64,000 nt of DNA from an uncultured Ruminococcus sp. (GTDB lineage Bacteria > Bacillota > Clostridia > Oscillospirales > Ruminococcaceae): NCBI GenBank assembly GCA_937910385.1, contig CALEPT010000189.1, positions 7,435 through 71,434 on the forward strand, read 5' to 3'. Shown piece after piece: positions 33,320 through 41,973 of this stretch. The translations under genes were made by a program, and so were the position numbers. Position 1 is the first letter of the stretch. Every line of letters starts with the position of its first letter. The notes under the pieces are model-generated. The model searched no databases, was not told the DNA's origin, and saw only the letters and a program-made list of their open reading frames with translations.

Positions 33320-35182
33320 TCAATCCTCGCCCTCAGTGTAATCAAATTTTTCAACGCTGTTTATTGCCTTGCTGAACTGTGTCTCGTAAAGCTGCGTATA
33401 AACTCCGCCAGCGCCGACAAGCTCACTGTGATTACCTCGCTCGGCAATAGTTCCGTCTTTTATAACAAGTATCTCGTCCGCCGCAAGTATGGTCGAAAGC
33501 CTGTGGGCGATGAGTATACTCGTTCGTGATGCGATGAGAGGTTCAATGGCATCCTGTATCTTCTGCTCTGAGATAGAATCAAGGGCGGAAGTCGCCTCAT
33601 CGAATATCATCAGTGCGGGATCCTTTAGAAGCACTCGCGCAATTGATATCCTTTGCTTTTCACCGCCTGAAAGCTTCAGACCACGATTTCCGACAACTGT
33701 ATCGAGTCCTGTATCCTGACACTGAATGAAATCGTAGATATTTGCCTGCTTACAGGCATTTATGAGCTCATCCTCGGTAGCATCCGGCTTTGCATAGAGC
33801 AGGTTTTCACGTATAGTGCCGTTGAAAAGATATGTCTCCTGACTTACTATGCCGATATGTCTGCGAAGGTAGGAAAGGTCTATCTTGCGCACATCTATGC
33901 CGTCGAACGTAACTCTGCCTGCAGTTACGTCATAAAGTCGAGGTATGAGGTTGACAAGAGTACTCTTGCCCGAGCCCGAAGGTCCTACGACTGCAATGCA
34001 TTTGCCGCCGTCGAGCTTAAAATTTATATCATTGAGTATCTGCCGCTCCTCATCGTAATAGAAGCCGACCTTACTGAATTCGACCCTGCCCTCAGGCGGA
34101 GTCTGCGGAGTCACTGCGTCGGGAGCGTTTTCTATCTCAACGGGCATATCAAAGTAATCGAAAATTCTCGTAAACAGCGCCATCGAGCGTATCCAGTCCA
34201 CCTGAATGTTCAGAAGCTGATTCACGGGACCGTACATTTTTCCGAGAAGCGCTACCAGAACTGTGATATCGCCGACAGTAAGTGATGAGTCGTACTTCAT
34301 CATGAGTATGCCGCCTGCCAGATAGATAAGCATAGGTCCTATGCTCGAAAATGTGCTCAAAGCAACTCTGAACCAGCGTCCTGCCATGCTCTCGCGGATA
34401 TTGAGCTTTACCATTCTGCTGTTTACGCTCTCGTATTTTTCATACTCGGTATTTTCCATGCCGAAAAGCTTCACGAGGAGCTGTCCGCTGACGGACATTG
34501 TCTCGTTGAGAATGCCGTTTATCTCGTCGCTGCAAGCCTGAGACGCATTAGTTATCGACCATCTCGTCTTGCCTGCGCTGCGGGTCGGAATGACAAACAG
34601 CGGTACGACAAGTATACCCACTATCGCGAGTATCCAGTTACTGCGGAACATCACTATCATAGCAACGATAAGCGTTATCGAGTTGGAAAGTATGCTTGTC
34701 AGAGTATTGGTGATTATCTGCTGAACTCCTGAGATATCGCTCGTCATTCGAGTAATGATATCGCCCTGATTGTTTGAGGTGAAAAAGCGTTGAGACATCT
34801 TCTGCAAATGAAGATACATCTTGTTGCGCATATCATAGGTTATGTGCTGAGCTATCCATGTATTCATGTAGCTTTCGAGGACACCGATAAGATTTGCACC
34901 AAGAGTCACCGCAAGCGACATCAGAATGAAGAATATCAGCTTTTTAAGACTCCTGTTGATGAGTCCCTCGTCGATTATCTTACCTGTTAGCACCGACGGA
35001 AGCAGGTTCATGATCGAGGATACTATTATTGCAACAAGCACAACGAGCATCTGCTTCCAATAGGGCTTTAAATATGAAAATATTCTCTTTAAGAGGGCTT
35101 TTGTCACCTTTGGACGGTTGTTCCTTTCGTCCTCCGAAAGGAATCGTCCGCCCGGGCCTCCCGGACCTCCCACTGGCGGCAT
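33320..35182 (-). CDS. ABC exporter, fused permease and ATPase
   Basis: The 620-residue protein has a Gly- and Pro-rich start, six membrane helices (about 50-340) and a C-terminal ATPase: Walker A GPSGSGKST, signature LSGGEKQRISIARVLL, Walker B LMIFDEATSALD, H-loop IAHRLST. It belongs to the half-size multidrug/lipid exporter type that works as a dimer; a partner is not seen, so it is a homodimer candidate. Start ATG has GGAGGTGGTGAT upstream. Confidence 0.93.
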   Translation of the reverse strand: MPPVGGPGGPGGRFLSEDERNNRPKVTKALLKRIFSYLKPYWKQMLVVLVAIIVSSIMNLLPSVLTGKIIDEGLINRSLKKLIFFILMSLAVTLGANLIGVLESYMNTWIAQHITYDMRNKMYLHLQKMSQRFFTSNNQGDIITRMTSDISGVQQIITNTLTSILSNSITLIVAMIVMFRSNWILAIVGILVVPLFVIPTRSAGKTRWSITNASQACSDEINGILNETMSVSGQLLVKLFGMENTEYEKYESVNSRMVKLNIRESMAGRWFRVALSTFSSIGPMLIYLAGGILMMKYDSSLTVGDITVLVALLGKMYGPVNQLLNIQVDWIRSMALFTRIFDYFDMPVEIENAPDAVTPQTPPEGRVEFSKVGFYYDEERQILNDINFKLDGGKCIAVVGPSGSGKSTLVNLIPRLYDVTAGRVTFDGIDVRKIDLSYLRRHIGIVSQETYLFNGTIRENLLYAKPDATEDELINACKQANIYDFIQCQDTGLDTVVGNRGLKLSGGEKQRISIARVLLKDPALMIFDEATSALDSISEQKIQDAIEPLIASRTSILIAHRLSTILAADEILVIKDGTIAERGNHSELVGAGGVYTQLYETQFSKAINSVEKFDYTEGED

Positions 35183-35202
35183 ATCACCACCTCCTAATTC
35201 TG

Positions 35203-35517
35203 CTATTTTTTTGTCTTAGGTTCAGGAAGCTCATCATACATAGCATTCACAAGACCTCTAAGGTATTCTCTATCGTCAACATCGTCAACAAGGAGCATTG
35301 GCCTTGCCCCCTCATACGGCAGCTCATACTGCACATTCTTCACATAGCTGATCGCCGATTTCACAGGCTTAACAAGGAAGCGATTGTCGTAAATTCCGCC
35401 GAACACCCTTCCCTTGCAGTACAGTATATACTCCCCCATCATGGCGCGACAGGTAATACCACCGCAGTCCGCGAGCTGTCCCAGTATAAAATCAAGATAT
35501 CCCTTTGTCGAAGCCAT
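35203..35517 (-). CDS. TfoX N-terminal domain protein
   Basis: The 104-residue protein consists of a single TfoX/Sxy N-terminal domain: FILGQLADCGGITCRAMMGE, YILYCKGRVFGGIYDNRFLVKP, then ARPMLLVDDVDDREYLRGLV. In proteobacteria TfoX is a competence activator, but stand-alone N-terminal domains in Firmicutes have no known role. It lies between the GH2 gene (10 bases) and the ABC exporter (20 bases), so it is in the same transcript. Confidence 0.85.
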   Translation of the reverse strand: MASTKGYLDFILGQLADCGGITCRAMMGEYILYCKGRVFGGIYDNRFLVKPVKSAISYVKNVQYELPYEGARPMLLVDDVDDREYLRGLVNAMYDELPEPKTKK

Positions 35518-35527
35518 ACTGTACTCC

Positions 35528-38326
35528 TTATTTCAAACGAAGTTTTTCGAGATTTGCTTCAAATTGCGGAGCAAAGCTTTCTGAAAGAGCATAATCTATA
35601 AGACTTTCTATCAAAGCCTGTACCTCCGCCCGATCCTTTATCTCGGAAAGGCGGCTCGTGCAGACGAGAAGTCTTCCTTCTCCGACCATTGCCTCGTAGA
35701 GCAGGCCGAGCTTGTGATTTCTTTCGCAGTTGTCTATCATCTGAACTATCGGGCGGAGCTCCTCGGGCGTGCCGTCAAGCACTGCGCAGTCCGCATGGCT
35801 CACGATATGATACCATTGCGGAGTAGTCCACTTCTCACATGAGAACTTTGCAAGTGCAGGGTGCTGATGGTCAATAAGCAGTCCGAGAGTGCCCACAGGA
35901 AGCTCTCTACCCATACTCTCTGATATTGTCTTGAACATAGGATAATTCCAGAAATCTGTGCAGTAAAATCCTTTAATACTGTCTCTTAGCTCATTCGGCA
36001 GATAGATCACTCTTTCACCTTTGGAAAGGAGCTTTTCCGCCTCAGCATGGTCCTCCGTTATATGGACTGTAGTATCACCCTTTACGTAGCTTTTCTGCAT
36101 CTCAAAGTTCTCATCAGGACGCGGGAAAACCCAAAACTCATAGCTGTTCTGCGTGAGAAACGAAGTATCATCGCAAATACGCAGCGTAAGCTCTGTTTTT
36201 CCCGTATGAGAGGCGGTGAAGCTTATTTCTCCTACGTGGACAAGTCCTTTCGCACCGTCGGGAATATCAAGAGCACCTGCTTGACAGTCGACTGCCCATA
36301 AAAGACTTCTGCCGACAAGAGGATCTTCGCTCATATTGCGAATCATAATTGGTATAGTAACGGTCTCATCAACAGTAACAATGAAGCTTTCTATTTCAGC
36401 AAGGATAACTATTTTTGAGCAGAAGCCTCTCCATTTTCTGCGAAGGTCATGCTCCTTTACAAAGCGTTTTTCGTCCATGAATGCATCAAGCATTCCGACA
36501 AGCGCCGTACCCTGCCCCGTAAAATCCTGCAAATCAAGCAGTTGAAATCCCGAGATGTATTCCGAGCGCATTGCTGCTTCTATCTCAAGCTTATAGCAAT
36601 TGTAAGCGAGCATTCCTGAGGCTTCGTGAATATCCTCGGCATATGAAAGCATATCTCGGTCAAACAGCCTATTGCGGAACAACTCGAGATTATATGGCCT
36701 GAGCGGATCGGTATACTTGACAATTTCATTAAAATCAGGATAGATAAAATACTGACCCACTTCATGTGTAACTATCGGCTTTGAGGGTATAAGTCCCTCC
36801 GAAGCGGAGTCTACTCTTACCCTTTTCACGCCCGTTCCGTACTGTATCTCTATGTAACCTACTGAGCTATCGTCGCACTCGGACGTGCTATCGGGAAAAA
36901 TCACCTTGTCATAGGAGTGTGCGGTGTTTGGCTCGTTGGTCTGAACAAAGCCGAACGGAGCGTCACAAGCGGCATAAGAACCGCGTATAAGCCTGCCTTT
37001 GCTGAGACGTACGCCGGAAAAGAAGTCGTCATTGGGTTGTATATTGGGATAAAACTGGAAATTATTGCTTCCCTGAGTGTAAAGATGTCTGCGGTCAAGC
37101 GACTTGTACTCTCCAATAATATCGTTAAGACGCTTAGAACTGCCCCAAAGCTCGTTTCCGAGCGACATCATCAAGAAAGAAGGGTGATTTCCGAATATCC
37201 TGAGTATGCGTCTGCCCTCTTCTATGAGATAGCTCTGTTCCGATTCGTTTAAATCAGGATCGTCCGGAGCGTGAACAGTACCCCAGAATGGCAGTTCCGG
37301 CTGCATATATATGCCGAGCATATCCGCTGCGGTAAATGCTGCGTCTGGCGGACAGCATGTATGAAAGCGATAGTGATTTATGCCCCATGACTTCGCGATA
37401 CTCAGCACATCATGCCACTCCTCAACAGTTGTCGGAGCAGCAACGGTACGCGGAAAAATCATTCCATCGTGTTTACCTCTAAGATAAACACGTTCACCGT
37501 TTATCAGGAAGTTCATTCCGTCTACGGTAAATTCCCTCATTCCGAATGTGACGGTAAGGATGTCCGAGCTGCCGCATATTGCGGCTTTCAGCGTGTATGT
37601 AACAGGAGAATGCTCGCTCCAAAGTGAAAAATCGTCTCCGAGAGGAACAATAGCTTCAGGGTGGTCAGCTGTTATGTGATACACAGCTGTATCGACAGTC
37701 TTACCGTCCGATGAGACTCCCCATATATTCACGTCCGTTTCACCGAGTCCGCAAATGTCAAATCGCAGGGTGACAGAACCCGCAGCAATATCAGGATATG
37801 CCTGTATGGCATGAATGCCATTTTTATCTGAAATTCGCAGAGATATCTCACCTGTTATCCCATTCCAGTTTGTCTGAGTGTCCTCAGAGGTCATATGTCC
37901 GCCTTTTGTTGGGTAATCGACATTACTGACCATAATACAGATGTCAAGCGCATCAAAGTTCAAGAAGTCTGTGATATCGTATACGTGCGGAGTGCAAAGA
38001 CTGTCATATTCACCAACCGTTGTGCCATTTATCCAGAGTTTTGTTATCCTTGTACGTTCGAGAAAGAGTTCCGCCCTTGAATCTGAAGGAATTCCCGAAA
38101 TATCAATGGTACGGTAGAACCAAGCATATCCTTCATATTTGTACAGGTCAGTCAGGAATCCTTTTTCCCATTTTTTGTTCAGCCTGCCCTTTCGTGCAAG
38201 AGAGGTTACGGTCGGAAGGACGATAGAATCATCGGGCAAAATGTTAAAATAACGCTCATCTATACCGCGCATTTCTTCATCGGCACGAAAACCCCATTCT
38301 CCTGAAAGGTCGATCTTATTTATCAT
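35528..38326 (-). CDS. Glycoside hydrolase family 2 protein
   Basis: The 932-residue enzyme has the GH2 layout: a jelly-roll domain (about 1-170), an Ig-like domain, and a TIM barrel (about 270-590). The acid/base Glu is in FLMMSLGNELWGSSKR and the nucleophile probably in PIVTHEVGQYFIYPD, with FHTCCPPDAAFTAADMLGIY before them. About 330 residues of further domains follow. No signal peptide, so it acts on sugars in the cytoplasm. GH2 covers beta-galactosidase, glucuronidase and mannosidase; I cannot choose. Confidence 0.88.
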   Translation of the reverse strand: MINKIDLSGEWGFRADEEMRGIDERYFNILPDDSIVLPTVTSLARKGRLNKKWEKGFLTDLYKYEGYAWFYRTIDISGIPSDSRAELFLERTRITKLWINGTTVGEYDSLCTPHVYDITDFLNFDALDICIMVSNVDYPTKGGHMTSEDTQTNWNGITGEISLRISDKNGIHAIQAYPDIAAGSVTLRFDICGLGETDVNIWGVSSDGKTVDTAVYHITADHPEAIVPLGDDFSLWSEHSPVTYTLKAAICGSSDILTVTFGMREFTVDGMNFLINGERVYLRGKHDGMIFPRTVAAPTTVEEWHDVLSIAKSWGINHYRFHTCCPPDAAFTAADMLGIYMQPELPFWGTVHAPDDPDLNESEQSYLIEEGRRILRIFGNHPSFLMMSLGNELWGSSKRLNDIIGEYKSLDRRHLYTQGSNNFQFYPNIQPNDDFFSGVRLSKGRLIRGSYAACDAPFGFVQTNEPNTAHSYDKVIFPDSTSECDDSSVGYIEIQYGTGVKRVRVDSASEGLIPSKPIVTHEVGQYFIYPDFNEIVKYTDPLRPYNLELFRNRLFDRDMLSYAEDIHEASGMLAYNCYKLEIEAAMRSEYISGFQLLDLQDFTGQGTALVGMLDAFMDEKRFVKEHDLRRKWRGFCSKIVILAEIESFIVTVDETVTIPIMIRNMSEDPLVGRSLLWAVDCQAGALDIPDGAKGLVHVGEISFTASHTGKTELTLRICDDTSFLTQNSYEFWVFPRPDENFEMQKSYVKGDTTVHITEDHAEAEKLLSKGERVIYLPNELRDSIKGFYCTDFWNYPMFKTISESMGRELPVGTLGLLIDHQHPALAKFSCEKWTTPQWYHIVSHADCAVLDGTPEELRPIVQMIDNCERNHKLGLLYEAMVGEGRLLVCTSRLSEIKDRAEVQALIESLIDYALSESFAPQFEANLEKLRLK

Positions 38327-38350
38327 TTATATTCACTCCAAGTCACATCG

Positions 38351-39286
38351 TCAATTTGCGGAAGTTGTTGCAGATTCCGCTACAGCCGCGCCCATAGCGT
38401 CTGTTATGGTGATTATAGCTGCTTCGTAGTCGCTTTTTGCAGCGTATTCGTTCGCCTTGTCGAGTACTGAGGAAAGCTCCTGAGGGAGCTCGCCGTTCGA
38501 GGCAGCGGTAACGGTCTTTGACGCCGTATCGACAAGCAGCATTATGCCGCTTTCACTGCCGTATCTGCGGTCAAAGTACATTTGCAGCAATTCCTCATTT
38601 GTGGAGCCGGTGCTGTTTTCGGTCACAAGGACGGACAACTGCGTATCGCAGGCGGATATGATGCTGTCAAGCTCTGCACCTTTTTCGGCAGTGAAAACGC
38701 CTGCATTATCAAAAAGATGAGAGGGACAATTCACAGCAAGTTTCATAAGTCTAAGGACCGCCCCCTCATAATCCTCATTTACAAGCTCGCGAGTTGCCCA
38801 ATAAAACTCCTGTTTTTCGGATTCGCTGCTCACATATACAGAGCAGCTTCCTGTCTTGTAGATATAGTCGTTATTGGTATCATTGTTTATCAGCAGAAGA
38901 AAACCGCTGCCTTTTCCCGCATATATCTCCTCATAAGCCGCCTCGGCAAACTCATACGGAGTTTTTCCGCCGAGGTCGTTTGTCGTAACAACGGCTGCAT
39001 TTATCAGCCGCTCTTTGTATAGCCAGCCTGCATAATCATTACAATTTGTGAATGCCTCACCGGTAAGTACCCCTGCATTATCGTAAATATACGTACCATC
39101 AGCGGTCGCAAGCTTTATCTCGGTAATCGGCTGAGTTTCAGGCTCTGTGACGATTTCCTCGGTAATTACTTCTTCGACAGATGACATCTGAGGAGCATCA
39201 TCGAAACTGCTCCTGCTGTTATCAGAGCAGCTATAAAGCACACCAATACATAATAATGCAGCGGAGGCAGCAAAAAAATTTTTCAA
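38351..39286 (-). CDS. Lipoprotein with two TPM domains
   Basis: The 311-residue protein has a lipoprotein signal (LLCIGVLYSCS, lipid on Cys20) and an acidic spacer, then two TPM (DUF477) domains: about 65-180 with YIYDNAGVLT and GFLLLINNDT, and about 195-300 with HLFDNAGVFTAEKG and GIMLLVDTASK. TPM domains occur in envelope proteins of unknown biochemical role (PSII repair factor relatives in plants). Start codon is TTG at 39286, with AGGA upstream, chosen because it gives the full signal peptide. It leads the run of genes to relQ. Confidence 0.8.
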   Translation of the reverse strand: MKNFFAASAALLCIGVLYSCSDNSRSSFDDAPQMSSVEEVITEEIVTEPETQPITEIKLATADGTYIYDNAGVLTGEAFTNCNDYAGWLYKERLINAAVVTTNDLGGKTPYEFAEAAYEEIYAGKGSGFLLLINNDTNNDYIYKTGSCSVYVSSESEKQEFYWATRELVNEDYEGAVLRLMKLAVNCPSHLFDNAGVFTAEKGAELDSIISACDTQLSVLVTENSTGSTNEELLQMYFDRRYGSESGIMLLVDTASKTVTAASNGELPQELSSVLDKANEYAAKSDYEAAIITITDAMGAAVAESATTSAN

Positions 39287-39305
39287 AAAAAATCAATCCT
39301 AACAC

Positions 39306-39350
39306 TTGTAATATACATTATATTTTAGTATAATTTAATAGAAAAATCAA
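39306..39350. promoter_or_regulatory. Overlapping divergent promoters, TPM lipoprotein and OGG genes
   Basis: Plus strand: TTGTAA (39306), 17-base spacer, TATAAT (39329-39334). Minus strand: TTGATT (39345-39350), 17-base spacer, TAAAAT (39322-39327). The two -10 boxes interleave, so polymerases would compete. Confidence 0.7.
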
Positions 39351-39401
39351 GTATATACGAGCAATTTATTTTAGTTTATCATTTTACAAAGGAGAATTTT
39401 A

Positions 39402-40220
39402 ATGGATTACTGTCTAAAAAACGGTGATATTGTTGTTGCTGAACCGGATCTCGACCTCGATGAAACACTCGATTGCGGACAGGCTTTCCGTTGGAAAAAA
39501 ACAGAAAGCAACTACGAATGTACATACACAGGCTATTTCCTGAATGATTTCCTGCGTATATCACAGGTCAAAAAGGGACAGTTCATCTTCCATGACACGA
39601 CCGAAGATGACTTTCTCGGAAAATGGGTGGACTACTTTGACCTAAATACTGACTATTCCGAGCTCAAAAGGCAGTTTTCCGAGGACGAAACGCTCTCTAA
39701 GGCATGCGGCTTCGCAGGCGGCATACGGCTGCTTCGGCAGGATAGCTGGGAGTGTCTGATCTCCTTTATTATTTCCCAGAACAATAACATTCCCCGGATC
39801 AAGGGCATTATCGATCGCCTATGTGAACATTATGGAGGAGACTTTCCCGCTCCGCAGCAGCTTTCCGCCGAAACTCCGGATACGCTTTCATATCTTCGCA
39901 GCGGCTTCCGGGCAAAGTATCTCGCCGATGCAGCACATCGAGTGAACGCAGGACAGACTGATCTCTCAGCTATTGCGCAAATGCCTATAGACGAAGCAAG
40001 AAATGCACTGAAACAAATACTCGGAGTGGGTCCCAAGGTAGCAGAGTGTGTTCTTCTTTACGGCATGCACCGCACCGAAGCTTTTCCTATAGACGTATGG
40101 ATAAAAAGAGTGCTCACTAAATATTATCCAAACGGATTTCCCGAATTTGCCGGTAAAAGCGCAGGAATAGCTCAACAGTATCTGTTCCACTACATGAGAA
40201 ATCTTCCCGACATTGAATAA
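39402..40220 (+). CDS. 8-oxoguanine DNA glycosylase/AP lyase (OGG1-like)
   Basis: The 272-residue enzyme removes oxidised guanine from DNA. It has the N-terminal OGG domain (LDLDETLDCGQAFRWKK), a catalytic Lys in LRSGFRAKYLADAA and the helix-hairpin-helix GVGPKVAECVLLYG followed by the catalytic Asp in AFPIDVWIKR. It matches the OGG1/OGG-N type of clostridia rather than AlkA. Start ATG has AAAGGAG upstream, and 51 bases separate it from the small protein gene below. Confidence 0.9.
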   Translation: MDYCLKNGDIVVAEPDLDLDETLDCGQAFRWKKTESNYECTYTGYFLNDFLRISQVKKGQFIFHDTTEDDFLGKWVDYFDLNTDYSELKRQFSEDETLSKACGFAGGIRLLRQDSWECLISFIISQNNNIPRIKGIIDRLCEHYGGDFPAPQQLSAETPDTLSYLRSGFRAKYLADAAHRVNAGQTDLSAIAQMPIDEARNALKQILGVGPKVAECVLLYGMHRTEAFPIDVWIKRVLTKYYPNGFPEFAGKSAGIAQQYLFHYMRNLPDIE

Positions 40221-40271
40221 AATACAGGTTTATCGTCAATTCTTTCCATGAATAAAATCTATGGAGGAATT

Positions 40272-40532
40272 ATGATCAAAGGAGTAAATAAAAAGATAAT
40301 CGAAATAAACAATCCCGACAGCATCTACTTTGAACGTGCGGTATTCTATCTAAAGCCAAACGTAGTAACGCTTCCTGAAGCAGTCTCACGCTCAGAGATG
40401 AACCGCTTCATGGCGGCACTGGATAACGAATATACAAAACCGAGATACAGGCTGCGCATCGGCAGGCTCATCATAACACTGCTTATACTCGCGGCGATTG
40501 TGGGAGTTATATTTTTTCTCCTCATTAAATAG
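40272..40532 (+). CDS. Small tail-anchored hypothetical protein
   Basis: An 86-residue protein with one C-terminal membrane helix (about 63-84, IITLLILAAIVGVIFFLLIK) and no signal peptide, so the N-terminal part faces the cytoplasm. The ATG at 40272 is preceded by GGAGGAATT; an upstream in-frame ATG at 40248 has a poor site. It likely shares a transcript with the OGG gene. I recognise no family. Confidence 0.65.
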   Translation: MIKGVNKKIIEINNPDSIYFERAVFYLKPNVVTLPEAVSRSEMNRFMAALDNEYTKPRYRLRIGRLIITLLILAAIVGVIFFLLIK

Positions 40533-40572
40533 CAATATTGTTCCCTTTTTTAGCAATATTTTTCAAAAAGTG

Positions 40573-40601
40573 TAGACAAACGGCTTTTTTGGTGATATAA
40601 T
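40573..40601 (+). promoter_or_regulatory. Promoter of the AraC-family regulator gene
   Basis: TAGACA, 17-base spacer and TATAAT, about 50 bases before the start. Confidence 0.75.
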
Positions 40602-40652
40602 TAATATAGAAAATATACCTCCACCTTGGAGTAATACAAGGAGTTGTTCTCT

Positions 40653-41516
40653 ATGCCGCAACAGGAAGCAAAAGTATTTAATAATAAGCTCTCGAAGCGT
40701 ATCATAAGCACGCCGGGGCCTGCCGCCAAAAATACCTTTTTCTATATGCAGGAGACCGGATGCCTGAAGACGGAAGATGCTGCTATCACGCACAGACAAA
40801 ATCTGGAATCTTTTCTCATTGTTGCGGTGGTCAGCGGACGCGGAGAGCTTACTGTCGGCAGCGAGACGCTTCCGCTTGTCAAAGGAGATTGCTTTTTTAT
40901 AGATTGCCGTCAGCCTCATTACTATGTCAGTTCCCAAAATGACCCGTGGGAGCTCCTGTGGGTGCATTTCAACGGCAGTACCTCACAGCAATATTATGAC
41001 TATTTCATATCACAGTCTAAAAATGTTTTCAGACCGCCATTCTTTGACAGAGTTGTCTCATCAATAACTGAAATAATCAATATCAATGAGGTAAAAGATC
41101 CTAATGCAGAGATACTAACATCAAAACTCATAGTTGATCTGCTCACCCTTGCACTTACATTCAACAGCTCGGATAATCAGTTTGACTCTGCACTCAAGCA
41201 AAAGCTTGCAGCCGTACACAACTATATCGACGATCATTTCAATGAAGACTTGTCGCTTGAAAAACTCGCTTCAGAGTTTTACATAAGCAAATTCTATCTC
41301 ACACGAGAATATAAGAAAATTTACGGTAAAACTATTTTTCAGCACATCATTACAGCACGCATAAACTACGGAAAGAAGCTTCTGCGCTTCTCAGACAAAT
41401 CTGTAGAGGAGATAGCTCACCTTTGCGGTTTCAATGACCAGAGCTACTTTGCAAGACAGTTCAAAAAAGCGGAAAATCTGACCTGCTTTTCCTACAGAAA
41501 GATGTGGCGAGACTAA
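40653..41516 (+). CDS. AraC family transcriptional regulator
   Basis: The 287-residue protein has an N-terminal cupin-like sensing domain (about 30-110, with VVSGRGELTVGSETLPLVKGD) and a C-terminal double helix-turn-helix (about 185-285): LSLEKLASEFYISKFYLTREYKK and SVEEIAHLCGFNDQSYFARQFKK. Members of this type often sense sugars and control glycosidase genes, but no target is visible here beyond the GH2 some kilobases away. The ATG at 40653 is chosen with AAGGAG 9 bases upstream over the TTG at 40644. Confidence 0.9.
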   Translation: MPQQEAKVFNNKLSKRIISTPGPAAKNTFFYMQETGCLKTEDAAITHRQNLESFLIVAVVSGRGELTVGSETLPLVKGDCFFIDCRQPHYYVSSQNDPWELLWVHFNGSTSQQYYDYFISQSKNVFRPPFFDRVVSSITEIININEVKDPNAEILTSKLIVDLLTLALTFNSSDNQFDSALKQKLAAVHNYIDDHFNEDLSLEKLASEFYISKFYLTREYKKIYGKTIFQHIITARINYGKKLLRFSDKSVEEIAHLCGFNDQSYFARQFKKAENLTCFSYRKMWRD

Positions 41517-41517
41517 T

Positions 41518-41597
41518 AAGACCCCCGTTCTTTTAAAGGAACGGGGTCTTATTAGCATACGAAAAACAAAGGAGAGCCAAAGCTCTCCTTTTTTATT
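41518..41597. terminator. Two hairpin terminators between araC-like gene and rnpB
   Basis: First hairpin AAGACCCCCGTTC / GAACGGGGTCTT (41519-41552) stops the AraC-like gene. Second hairpin AAAGGAGAGC / GCTCTCCTTT (41570-41593) has a T6 run on the plus strand and TTTGTTTTT on the minus strand, fitting the end of rnpB. Confidence 0.85.
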
Positions 41598-41939
41598 GAC
41601 CAGACCGATAAGCCGGGTTCTGTCGTGTGCGGCAATTTATCTACGCTTACCGTCGCCGGCAAGCTCAAGCCGTCATTACTTCATATCCGCCGAGCAGACG
41701 TTAAGATATGAAGCACCAATAGACGTTGCATCGGATAGGGTTTACATGGCAGCGCAGTCTCCTGCGCTCCGGTGAGCTCTTACCTCGCCTTTCCACCATC
41801 ACCGCCGTGAGGCGGCAGTATATTTCTGTTGCACTTGCCCTAAGGTCGCCCTCGGCTGCCGTTAGCAGCTACCCTGCTCTGTGATGCCCGGACTTTCCTC
41901 GTAAACTAAAGCGTTTCCGCTGCCGCATAGTCTGCTCAA
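41596..41939 (-). ncRNA. rnpB: RNase P RNA (class A)
   Basis: The minus strand contains the universal RNase P landmarks in order: GAGGAAAGTCCGGGC, GGGTAGCTGC, the AGGGCAAGTGCAACAGAAA region, GGTAAACCC-like CTATCCGATG, and the closing CAGAACCCGGCTTA. The ends pair as P1 (TTGAGCAGAC with GTCTGGTCAA, one mismatch), giving about 344 bases. It is the catalytic RNA that trims tRNA 5' ends. A TTGACA / TATCAT promoter with 17-base spacing sits just upstream. Confidence 0.95.
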
Positions 41940-41944
41940 TAGAA

Positions 41945-41973
41945 ATGATATCATTTTTTTGCAAATTTGTCAA
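41945..41973 (-). promoter_or_regulatory. Promoter of rnpB
   Basis: Minus-strand TTGACA, 17-base spacer and TATCAT, partly inside the last codons of the neighbouring bPH2 gene. Confidence 0.8.

Noticed and set aside
41596..41939. Protein-coding reading of the rnpB region
   Set aside because: RNase P RNA landmarks and P1 pairing explain the whole stretch on the minus strand.
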